Shown: one piece after another, positions 7,351 to 14,539 of the stretch
Layout of the letters: each line of letters begins with the position of its first letter
Numbering within the stretch: position 1 is the stretch's first letter
Assembly: GCA_014801525.1 (NCBI GenBank)
Contig: JAAVEB010000008.1
Span: 57,565-92,688, forward strand
Source of the DNA: Bacteroides sp.
GTDB lineage: Bacteria > Bacteroidota > Bacteroidia > Bacteroidales > Muribaculaceae
Length of the DNA stretch: 35,124 nucleotides
Reading direction: 5' to 3'
Notes under the pieces: model-generated
What the model was told of the DNA's origin: nothing
Databases searched by the model: none
What the model saw: only the letters and a program-made list of their open reading frames with translations
Made by a program: the position numbers and the translations under genes

Positions 7351-9312
7351 ATGAATTTTAAAACTTGTTTTTTCCCGTGCGTGGCGCTTGCCATGAGTCT
7401 TTCGGCTCTGTCATCCCCGACAACCATCACGGTAAATGCCGATAAAATAGGAGCGGAGATTCAGCCAACTATGTACGGGCTCTTTTTTGAAGATATCAAT
7501 TATGGTGCTGACGGCGGTTTATATGCCGAAAAAATCAAGAACCGCTCATTCGAGTTTCCCCAGAATCTTGCCGGATGGACCACATTTGGCAACGTGCAGC
7601 TGAAGGATGACGGACCGTTTGAACGCAACCCTCATTATGTGACGCTGTCGGCAGCGGGACACAATGACAAGCACACTGGGCTTGATAATGAGGGATTCTT
7701 CGGGGTTTCATGTAATAAAGGGGAGCAATATCGCTTCTCGGTGTGGGCGCGCAGTCCTAAGGGCGCAAGGCTTGATGTGCAGATTGTTGATTCAGCAGCA
7801 CAGATCGTGGCGAAAGGGGAGTTGCGCATAGAGTCGCCTGATTGGAAGAAATATTCGCTTGAACTGATTCCGTCAGAAACAGTGAATAAGGGGAAATTGC
7901 GACTGTTTTTGGGTAAACCCGACGACACAGCTCTCGACCTGGAACACGTCTCTCTTTTTCCGACCGATACATGGCGCGGGCATGAGAACGGACTGCGAAA
8001 AGATCTCGCCCAAGCTCTTGCCGATATTCATCCCGGCGTGTTCCGTTTCCCCGGCGGATGTATTGTGGAGGGTACCCAGCTGTCGAGCCGTTATCAATGG
8101 AAAAACACGGTTGGACCGGTGGAAAACCGTCCTCTCAACGAGAACCGGTGGCATTATACTTTCAGAGACCGCTTTTTCCCCGATTATTATCAGAGCAACG
8201 GTCTTGGATTCTATGAATATTTTATGCTCGCCGAAGAGATGGGCGCCGCGCCGCTTCCGGTGTTGAACGTGGGGATGGCTTGCCAATATCAGAATAAGAG
8301 TCTTGACGCTCATGTCCCGGTTGACAGTCTTGATGAATATATTCAGGATGCGATAGACCTGGTGGAATTTGCAAATGGTCCGGTGGATAGTAAATGGGGC
8401 GGCTTACGCGCTGAAATGGGACATCCTGAGCCATTCGGACTCAAATATATCGCAATCGGAAACGAACAGTGGGGACCTGAGTATGTGGAACGTCTCGCTC
8501 CTTTTGTGCGGGCGCTTAGGTTTTCTTGTCCTGAGATTCAGATTGTCGGTTCTTCCGGACCCTCGCCGTCGGGCGATAAATTTGACTACCTTTGGGACGA
8601 GATGCGTCGCCTGGAAGTGGATCTTGTCGACGAGCATTATTATCGCGATGAAGATTGGTTCAAAAGCAATGCGACCCGATATGACAATTATCCACGTAAG
8701 GGCGCGAAAGTTTTTGCCGGAGAGTATGCTTGTCATCCTAAAGGGCGAAAATATAATGCGTATGACGCTGCCATTCATGAGGCTGCTTTTATGACGGGGC
8801 TTGAGCGGAATGCCGATGTGGTCTACATGGCTACCTACGCTCCGCTGTTGGCTCATCGCGAAGGATGGCAGTGGCGCCCCGACATGATATGGTTTGACAA
8901 TTTGTCGAACAACCTTACTTCGAGCTATCATGTGCAAAAGCTCTATGCCCACAATCGCGGCAGCAATATGCTTCCCGTGACATCGGCAGGAGCTCCTTTG
9001 ACGGGTCAGAACGGAATCTATGCGTCGGGAGTCTATGACGCGGACCAAAAATCGTATGTGATTAAAATGGTGAATCTTTCCGACGAGATTCGGGATGTTG
9101 ACATTGTTTTGAGCGGGTTGCCTAAGAAAGCTCAGATAAAGGCTCTCGACATGACGGTGATGACTCCTTCCGACCCATCTCCAGATTGTGACGTGCCTCT
9201 GATTGAAGACAAGGAGATTGCCGCTGATGGCGTTGTGAAAAACAGATCGTATAGCCAGGCTGTAAATCTTCCGGCGAAATCTTTTACGATTGTAAGATTC
9301 AGGACAGAATAA
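7351..9312 (+). CDS. GH51 alpha-L-arabinofuranosidase, exported (653 aa)
   Basis: GH51 enzymes release terminal alpha-L-arabinofuranosyl units from arabinan, arabinoxylan or arabinogalactan with retention of configuration. A signal peptide (residues 1-21, SALSS cleavage region) precedes MYGLFFEDINYGADGGLYAE, the characteristic start of the family. A beta-sandwich insert resembling a CBM4/9-type domain follows (about 75-205). The (beta/alpha)8 barrel contains FRFPGGCIVEG (231-241), the acid/base Glu in IAIGNEQWGP (E372) and the nucleophile Glu in VFAGEYACH (E458). The C-terminal beta-sandwich ends with LPAKSFTIVRFRTE. Length and architecture fit Bacteroidota members. It follows the exported YhcH-family gene and ends at a bidirectional terminator. 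Substrate choice cannot be read from the sequence; no SusC/SusD pair accompanies it here. Confidence 0.93.
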   Translation: MNFKTCFFPCVALAMSLSALSSPTTITVNADKIGAEIQPTMYGLFFEDINYGADGGLYAEKIKNRSFEFPQNLAGWTTFGNVQLKDDGPFERNPHYVTLSAAGHNDKHTGLDNEGFFGVSCNKGEQYRFSVWARSPKGARLDVQIVDSAAQIVAKGELRIESPDWKKYSLELIPSETVNKGKLRLFLGKPDDTALDLEHVSLFPTDTWRGHENGLRKDLAQALADIHPGVFRFPGGCIVEGTQLSSRYQWKNTVGPVENRPLNENRWHYTFRDRFFPDYYQSNGLGFYEYFMLAEEMGAAPLPVLNVGMACQYQNKSLDAHVPVDSLDEYIQDAIDLVEFANGPVDSKWGGLRAEMGHPEPFGLKYIAIGNEQWGPEYVERLAPFVRALRFSCPEIQIVGSSGPSPSGDKFDYLWDEMRRLEVDLVDEHYYRDEDWFKSNATRYDNYPRKGAKVFAGEYACHPKGRKYNAYDAAIHEAAFMTGLERNADVVYMATYAPLLAHREGWQWRPDMIWFDNLSNNLTSSYHVQKLYAHNRGSNMLPVTSAGAPLTGQNGIYASGVYDADQKSYVIKMVNLSDEIRDVDIVLSGLPKKAQIKALDMTVMTPSDPSPDCDVPLIEDKEIAADGVVKNRSYSQAVNLPAKSFTIVRFRTE

Positions 9313-9336
9313 TATTGATGAAGCTTCAATAAAATG

Positions 9337-9374
9337 GAACCCGCCATTTGGCATTTGAGTCAAATGGCGGGTTC
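9337..9374. terminator. Bidirectional terminator between GH51 and DUF3857 genes
   Basis: A 14-bp perfect stem (9337-9350 with 9361-9374, core ACCCGCCATTTG) carries a 10-nt loop and sits between the convergent GH51 gene and the second DUF3857 gene. Flanking sequence is AT-rich but without a long T-run. It is placed well to end both transcripts. Confidence 0.75.
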
Positions 9375-9405
9375 GCTTATTTATGCAGACATTGTAATTG
9401 GGTGC

Positions 9406-11619
9406 CTATATTTTTTCGAGAATGAGCGATGAGCTGTTCCAATCGGATGCAGCGTCAAGAATTTCGAGCAGGAGATTCCATTCCGATGCTTTGAACTCGC
9501 GGTCGGAATATTCTTTGTTAATCTTTACCGACACATTGCCGTCGGGCAATAACGATGTTTTGACGGTAAATTCTCCGGTCTTGTTTTTTATTGATTTTTC
9601 GAGGTCGGACAATGATTTTTCATTCACCTTATATCCGGCTGGCACGGCAAGATTTATCACGGTGGTGTAGCGTCGCGGGGCTGTCATGGCGATGTTGTCG
9701 TCACGCTGACGGTCGCCCGGCTGGATGTGGGGTTGTTCGCTAAGCAGATTTCCTACTGCCACGACCATGTTTTTCCCGGCGCGTTTTACATAATTGTCCA
9801 TTGAGTAGTCGAGGTCATAAATCAATTCGGGATGCTCAGGGTCAATGCCGAGGCTCGTGATTTTTCCGGAGTTGAATCGCGCGGGAGCGGTTCCATGATA
9901 AGCTTCGACTTCATTTTTGAAATCTTCAGTCTGTTGAGCGCGTTGTTCGTCGTAGCGCGCTTCACGGTCGGCTGTCTGTTTCTTTTTCTCCTTTACTACG
10001 GGGTTTAATCCGTAGCGGTTGAGCCAGTCGGTATAACCGTTGTCGATATCTTCCCATGAAATCAGAGACAACGCTCCGGTTTTAGTTATTCCGCGATAAG
10101 AGTCGTTGCGCTTGATGTTTAATGTCTGTCCCTCAATTTCGGCATTTAGAGTGGTGAGATTTGTGTTCTCGTCGATAGAGCTTACCGGGATAGTGAAAAA
10201 TGGAGTCTCCGGATTCTTTTTGCGGTCTTTCTTTTTTCTCCACAAAGTGGCTTTTCCGCCTTGAACGGTGGGACTCATTTCCGACGGGGCGATGATGAAA
10301 GCTTCGGGGCTTTGCGGGAAATAATATCGAGGCGTTTCACCCTCAAGCATTATGAAATAACGTCCGTTTTTCAAACTGATTGCCTGATCAAGCGGTTCGG
10401 CATAGCTGACATCAGAGAATCCAAGCTTAACGGGGAGTTTCAACTTGTTAGTAAGCGAATAGAAGATTTTTGCGAATGCGTCCACATTCATTCCATCTCT
10501 CAATCCGAGATATTCATACATTACCAGATTATAGATATAGTCGGCAGCCTGCTGATTGGTGATGGTGCCTTCCTTCAGCATCTTTTCGAGTCCCTTGAGG
10601 ATTTTTCCGCCGTCTTTAATCTCTTTTTTAAGTAAATCGGTATATCCGTTAATGCCATTTTCTGCCCACCAATCGTCGACATCCCAGCGGTCTTCAATGA
10701 TTATATCGCAAGATGGATTAGCTTGCAGTCCGTCTTTACGGGCGCTTTTCGGAGTGAACACCTCGCTGTTGCGTCGGTTGAAGACATACATCTTTATCAA
10801 TGGCGACTGTCGCTCGGTGTTATACCAGCGGCGCGGCTCTTTGCCATATATGTCGTTCACTTCGAGGTCAAGCACATAGTTTCCGTCATCGTCACGGCTC
10901 ACATTGAAATCGGGGGCGCCGTTGAGGGTGCGATATTGTGTGGTCAGGTTATCGTCAATCGTGCAATGGATTTTGTAATTCAGAATGGGCGACGTGTCTT
11001 TTAAATAGAAACTCACCGGGTCGGGATGAGTGTTCTGCATTTTTGACTCGGTATAGAAAAACAAGTCAATGTCGTCTCCGATCTCTAATCCCGGTATGGC
11101 AAGCTTGCGGCTCTTCTTTTCTCCGTTTTTACCTTCGGAGACTTCATAGAAATCAGAAGTGTCGACATCTCTTATTGTTCCGTCGGGTTTTATTATTCGT
11201 GCTCCCATGGCGCGTTTTTTCTTTGAATAACCCTTAAAGAATGAGTGCTTGCTGTCGGTTCCGAAGTCAAATTCGGAATATTTTTCCAGCGCCGCCTTGT
11301 CATTGATGTGTACGAGCATTCGGGTGAGGTGTTCAAACTCCACTTTCGCGCGGCGTGAAACCATGGGCAGCATCATGATTCCCGGCTCGACACCGATGCC
11401 GGTTTTCTTTTTGGCATTGATTTCGTCATAAATCGCTTTTATCACAGCCGATTCGTTGCGGTACTTTTCAGGAATTTCTTTGGTGTTGAACGCCGGAAGG
11501 TCCATTGAATATACTTCCGCACGGATAGTGTCGGCAAACGCCCGGTATTTTTCAGCGTCGTCGGCGTAAAGCGAGGCGTAGCATATCAGTGCTGCAAGAA
11601 ATAATACTATCTTTTTCAT
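9406..11619 (-). CDS. Exported DUF3857 protein with a degenerate transglutaminase-like domain (737 aa)
   Basis: A signal peptide (MKKIVLFLAALICYASLYA) precedes a DUF3857-like beta-rich half (about residues 90-260, including RAMGARIIKPDGTIRDVD and IPGLEIGDDIDLFFY). A transglutaminase-like helical region follows (about 320-440), then a long C-terminal beta-rich part. In the upstream partner the catalytic Cys lies in YGDCKS; the equivalent position here reads LRDGMNVDAF, with Asn378 where Cys should be. The following region has neither the His nor the Asp (RYYFPQSPEAF replaces a FLDPT-type strand). The fold therefore appears kept while catalysis is lost. It is the second gene of an operon, 7 bp after the active-looking paralogue. 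A pseudoenzyme or structural role is inferred; the substrate is unknown. Confidence 0.8.
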   Translation of the reverse strand: MKKIVLFLAALICYASLYADDAEKYRAFADTIRAEVYSMDLPAFNTKEIPEKYRNESAVIKAIYDEINAKKKTGIGVEPGIMMLPMVSRRAKVEFEHLTRMLVHINDKAALEKYSEFDFGTDSKHSFFKGYSKKKRAMGARIIKPDGTIRDVDTSDFYEVSEGKNGEKKSRKLAIPGLEIGDDIDLFFYTESKMQNTHPDPVSFYLKDTSPILNYKIHCTIDDNLTTQYRTLNGAPDFNVSRDDDGNYVLDLEVNDIYGKEPRRWYNTERQSPLIKMYVFNRRNSEVFTPKSARKDGLQANPSCDIIIEDRWDVDDWWAENGINGYTDLLKKEIKDGGKILKGLEKMLKEGTITNQQAADYIYNLVMYEYLGLRDGMNVDAFAKIFYSLTNKLKLPVKLGFSDVSYAEPLDQAISLKNGRYFIMLEGETPRYYFPQSPEAFIIAPSEMSPTVQGGKATLWRKKKDRKKNPETPFFTIPVSSIDENTNLTTLNAEIEGQTLNIKRNDSYRGITKTGALSLISWEDIDNGYTDWLNRYGLNPVVKEKKKQTADREARYDEQRAQQTEDFKNEVEAYHGTAPARFNSGKITSLGIDPEHPELIYDLDYSMDNYVKRAGKNMVVAVGNLLSEQPHIQPGDRQRDDNIAMTAPRRYTTVINLAVPAGYKVNEKSLSDLEKSIKNKTGEFTVKTSLLPDGNVSVKINKEYSDREFKASEWNLLLEILDAASDWNSSSLILEKI

Positions 11620-11626
11620 GTTTAAA

Positions 11627-13435
11627 TTATTTGTGATTTTCGTTGATTAGTTCTATCTGATTGTTGCAATGGTCATCCCATTCCGACAGCAGGCGATTCC
11701 ATGAGGGAATGTCGTCGATGGGGATGCGCCGTGAGGTTATCTCCATGGTTTTCGTCATGGTTACGGAGTTGCCGTTCTGTGAAAATTCGCAGCTGAATTT
11801 TGCTTGCGGGCACGATGAACTATAGTTTGAGGGGAGGACTATCTTGTATCCTTCAGGTAGGGAGACGTTGCATCGGCGCGTGATTTTTCCGGTGAGCGGG
11901 AGCATGTAGTCAGAGTGTCGGTCGGCGGTGTCGACACGTTCTGTAAACGGATCGTTTGATGTGTTCAGATCGAGATAAATGCAACCGTCTATTTCATTAA
12001 TGGCGGCACTGTTGATCAACGGCGCGTCAAGTGTTATTAATCCGGGTGTTGAGCGGTCCATCACTATGCTGTCTGCCGGAATTTTCGCGCTATAGGAGGG
12101 TAGAAGGTTTTTTGCGAGAATACCGTCGAGGCGTTGGCTTGGGACTTGCGATATTGCAGAATAAAACGCTTCAGCCATGTCCTCGGTGAGTTTTCGGTTC
12201 ACTCTGCCCGTCAACAAGCTATTGTCCATGAAATAGGTATAGGTCATTATGTCGTCTGACGGGTTTGGCGATGAGGTGGGGATTGTCACCATCTCATAAC
12301 CGTCATGAGTGAACATCATGGCGTCTTTTCCGCGTATCCATTCCGGAACGTGATTTGCTGAAATTTGTTCATGGGTAGGGTCGAGAAACAGTTTCCTGCC
12401 GCCGTCAGGCACGATGCATATCATGTGGTTTGCCGCTGCGAGCGACGGGTTATCAGATATAAGACGGGGAATTGAATTGGTGCCCACAGTGGCGATATAT
12501 GCCTCTATTCCTGACCGATTAAGAAGAGTGGCAAGCAGCAGAGACATACTTTTGCAATCGCCGTAGCGTTTTTTGAGAGTCTCAGCCGGAGTTTCGGGTC
12601 GGAAAGCGGCTTCTCCCTCTTCATAGGCAACGTAACGTATTGATTGCTGCACAAACCGGTAGAGCGCGGCGATTGTGTCGATTCGGCTTTCAGCTGAGGC
12701 AAGCAGCTTCGGGAGCAAAGTATTGTAATCGGCTATAACGGTATCGACATCAATGATGTTTTTGTGATAACGATAGAGCGAATCTGTGTCGGGGAAATAG
12801 CCTTTGACGCTTATGTGGGGAAGATGGATGAGCGGGTCGGGCGATGACGGGTCTGACGGCTCTTTCGGGAGCTGTGATATTGAATAGGTGATGCGTCGCG
12901 AACCATTGTCGGCAACCGTCTCTTCGCGGTCGATGCCGGTCGATGGAAAATTTTCGTCAATAAGTTCAATGCCGTTCAGAGAGGAGGGTATATTAAATGT
13001 GACAGTACCGCTCAGGATGGGATATTCATTAGGGAAAAAGACTCCGGTGAAGTGGGCTGCATCGGTAAATGTTCGCTTAAATTCCGCTTTCCCTTTCTTG
13101 TCTTTACCGCTTAAAAAAATATTGAAGTAGCAAACTTTGCTGTCGTCGTGAAACACATTCGGAGAGTTAGCGTTTCGATACTGCGCTTTTCCTCCCGCTG
13201 CTTTGTCGAGTTTGATGATGTTGGTATAAAATATGTGGGGCTGCACGGTTTCAGAATGGCGTGTTGCCTGATACTCGATTTTTCGTGAGTGAATCACTTC
13301 GTTTCGTTTGTCGCTGAAAGTGTATTCATCGTTGAATGCCGTGATGACCACGTTTTCGTCATGGCGCTTTGCTTCGACGTTTTGCGAGTATGACGCCAAT
13401 ATCAAAAAGAAGATTCCTAATTTGCGTAATGACAT
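11627..13435 (-). CDS. Exported DUF3857 / transglutaminase-like protein with intact triad (602 aa)
   Basis: From the ATG at 13435 the protein starts with a signal peptide (MSLRKLGIFFLILASYSQNVEA). The DUF3857 half contains IEYQATRH and TFNIPSSLNGIELIDE. The transglutaminase-like core (about residues 250-360) has the full Cys-His-Asp triad: C294 in KKRYGDCKSMSLLLATLL, H337 in AANHMICIV and D352 in KLFLDPTHE. Family knowledge suggests peptidase or amidase-type chemistry, but no substrate is known. I prefer 13435 to an in-frame TTG at 13468, because that TTG lies inside a perfect -7 element (13466-13473) and so upstream of the expected transcript start. The degenerate paralogue follows 7 bp downstream; a Crp/Fnr-type regulator lies just upstream on the same strand. 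Confidence 0.87.
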   Translation of the reverse strand: MSLRKLGIFFLILASYSQNVEAKRHDENVVITAFNDEYTFSDKRNEVIHSRKIEYQATRHSETVQPHIFYTNIIKLDKAAGGKAQYRNANSPNVFHDDSKVCYFNIFLSGKDKKGKAEFKRTFTDAAHFTGVFFPNEYPILSGTVTFNIPSSLNGIELIDENFPSTGIDREETVADNGSRRITYSISQLPKEPSDPSSPDPLIHLPHISVKGYFPDTDSLYRYHKNIIDVDTVIADYNTLLPKLLASAESRIDTIAALYRFVQQSIRYVAYEEGEAAFRPETPAETLKKRYGDCKSMSLLLATLLNRSGIEAYIATVGTNSIPRLISDNPSLAAANHMICIVPDGGRKLFLDPTHEQISANHVPEWIRGKDAMMFTHDGYEMVTIPTSSPNPSDDIMTYTYFMDNSLLTGRVNRKLTEDMAEAFYSAISQVPSQRLDGILAKNLLPSYSAKIPADSIVMDRSTPGLITLDAPLINSAAINEIDGCIYLDLNTSNDPFTERVDTADRHSDYMLPLTGKITRRCNVSLPEGYKIVLPSNYSSSCPQAKFSCEFSQNGNSVTMTKTMEITSRRIPIDDIPSWNRLLSEWDDHCNNQIELINENHK

Positions 13436-13465
13436 GGTGATGCCGGTTGATATTTTGAATTTATG

Positions 13466-13473
13466 CAAATTTA
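13466..13473 (-). promoter_or_regulatory. -7 element for the DUF3857 operon
   Basis: On the minus strand 13466-13473 reads TAAATTTG, a perfect match to TAnnTTTG, 30 bp before the chosen start. No good -33 box is at the right distance, so a transcription factor may assist; the neighbouring Crp/Fnr-type regulator is a natural suspect, by inference only. Confidence 0.55.
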
Positions 13474-13488
13474 GGGAATCCCCCTGCC

Positions 13489-13516
13489 AATAATCGTGAT
13501 TGAAATCACGATTATT
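13489..13516. terminator. Hairpin overlapping the stop codon of the Crp/Fnr-type gene
   Basis: A perfect 12-bp inverted repeat (AATAATCGTGAT at 13489-13500 and its complement at 13505-13516) has a 4-nt loop. It contains the TAA stop of the regulator gene (13512-13514). No T-run follows on the minus strand. It may end or stabilise the regulator transcript, or serve as a palindromic binding site just upstream of the DUF3857 promoter. Confidence 0.55.
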
Positions 13517-14069
13517 TCAGCATGCGTGTGCGCATCCGTGAAAAATGTTCGCGGGTCACGCCTAAATAAGATGCAATCTCTTTCAACGGCACTTTCAGTA
13601 GAATATCGGGCATCCTTTGCAGTAGTTCGAGATAACGGGTCTCCGGCGAATCGCATCTGCAAGAAATTCCTCTACTCAATACTCCAACTGCGATTGCGTG
13701 GAAAAGTTGGCACAATGCGTTTTCAGGCATTTCGGCTTTGATGTAGTCCATTAGGTCGGCATATTCCACAACTTTTATTTGCGATGAGCATAGTGATTTA
13801 ATATCATAGAAGGAGCGCTGTCCCGGCATAGAGATGAATGTGCTGAGAAAGTCGTTTTTTCCGGCAAACGATATTGTCTGATTTTCGCCTTTATAATCAG
13901 GATGAGTGTAGGCGAAATAACCTTCGGTCACGATCGCCACCTTTTTTGCCGCCTCGCCGATATGAATGAATTTTTCTCCCCGTCGCAAAGATTGTTTTAT
14001 TCCTTCATTAAGGATATAGTCGCGCATGGGGTTCACATCGATCAGGTCGTAGGTTTTGAGGTCGGACAT
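13512..14069 (-). CDS. Crp/Fnr-family transcriptional regulator (185 aa)
   Basis: This is a cytoplasmic regulator with an N-terminal cyclic-nucleotide-binding-like beta-roll (about residues 20-115, with FIHIGEAAKKVAIVTEGYFA and the GENQTISFAGKNDFLSTF stretch) and a C-terminal winged helix-turn-helix (about 145-185, with RYLELLQRMPDILLKVPLKE then IASYLGVTREHFSRMR). No Fnr-type cysteine cluster is evident; the two Cys at CRCD are too close together to resemble it. The ligand is unknown, as for most Bacteroidota members. A strong promoter lies upstream (14105-14134). The gene ends inside a 12-bp palindrome that precedes the DUF3857 operon, so control of that operon is an attractive but untested idea. 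Confidence 0.9.
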   Translation of the reverse strand: MSDLKTYDLIDVNPMRDYILNEGIKQSLRRGEKFIHIGEAAKKVAIVTEGYFAYTHPDYKGENQTISFAGKNDFLSTFISMPGQRSFYDIKSLCSSQIKVVEYADLMDYIKAEMPENALCQLFHAIAVGVLSRGISCRCDSPETRYLELLQRMPDILLKVPLKEIASYLGVTREHFSRMRTRMLK

Positions 14070-14104
14070 CGAGGTAGAGTGTTGTGACTGATTTTAAGTT
14101 GATG

Positions 14105-14134
14105 CAAAGATAGCTATTTGTGACATATCGCAAA
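14105..14134 (-). promoter_or_regulatory. Promoter of the Crp/Fnr-type regulator
   Basis: On the minus strand the -7 element TATCTTTG (14105-14112) and the -33 TTTG (14131-14134) are 18 bp apart. The -33 box lies at the base of the hairpin at 14132-14173, so terminator and promoter share bases. Confidence 0.72.
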
Positions 14135-14173
14135 GGCAGCCGAATCACTTTTTTAGCGAATTCGGCTGCTTTT
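14132..14173. terminator. Hairpin terminator after the small acidic ORF
   Basis: A 14-bp stem with one G-T pair (14132-14145 with 14160-14173, core GCAGCCGAAT) encloses a 14-nt T-rich loop. In the minus direction it follows the stop of the 46-residue ORF by about 30 nt. It would separate that transcript from the regulator gene. Confidence 0.6.
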
Positions 14174-14202
14174 GTGCAATTATATATTAATAAAGGTTTA
14201 TT

Positions 14203-14343
14203 TTATTCATCGGCAGCAGGGAGTTCACCTGCTATTTCCGGTTCATTGTCATACTGAGGAAGCTCTTTCACTTCTTCGCCTTCGGGCAATTCTTTTATTG
14301 ACTCAAGTTCGTCAACGCTGTTTTTGAAATTATCGTTAGCCAT
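14203..14343 (-). CDS. Small acidic ORF (46 aa), hypothetical
   Basis: An ATG at 14343 opens 46 codons ending in TAA. The product is MANDNFKNSV followed by a strongly acidic, proline-containing tail with three ELP tripeptides (KELPEGEE, KELPQYDN, GELPAADE). It has 14 Asp/Glu or more against only three Lys and no Arg, no hydrophobic segment, and no signal peptide. I do not recognise a family. Support for its being real is indirect: it fills the only sizeable gap between the regulator and mutS2, its codon use resembles the neighbours, and a hairpin terminator follows at a sensible distance. No clean promoter or Shine-Dalgarno is visible (Bacteroidota often lack the latter). It could be disordered and bind a basic partner; that is speculation. 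Confidence 0.5.
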   Translation of the reverse strand: MANDNFKNSVDELESIKELPEGEEVKELPQYDNEPEIAGELPAADE

Positions 14344-14509
14344 AGTCTTGGATGTTTTAAAGATTTTATATACTTACAACATTCTGATGCTCCTTAGAGT
14401 TTGGAATGAAAGGGCAATTAACATTTCAAATTAAAGAAGATTCACGTTTGTGCATAAGTTTTTGCTTGCATGATTATTGGAATATTAGCGATAGTCGCGG
14501 TTTTTTAGC

Positions 14510-14517
14510 TAAATTTG
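14510..14517 (+). promoter_or_regulatory. -7 element of mutS2
   Basis: 14510-14517 reads TAAATTTG, a perfect -7 match. A poor -33 candidate (TTAG at 14485-14488) is 21 bp upstream. The start of transcription would be near 14524, giving a leader of only about 16 nt before the GTG start. Confidence 0.55.
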
Positions 14518-14539
14518 CGCTCTAAAACAGTATTTTGAA

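Noticed and set aside
8404-9363. Long 319-codon open frame antisense to the GH51 gene
   Set aside because: It is a shadow of a highly conserved enzyme with intact catalytic residues on the plus strand; its translation is low in familiar motifs and has no promoter or family match.
13436-13468. Extended N-terminus of the intact DUF3857 protein from the TTG at 13468
   Set aside because: The TTG sits inside the -7 element, so it would not be on the transcript, and it would push the signal peptide 11 residues inward.
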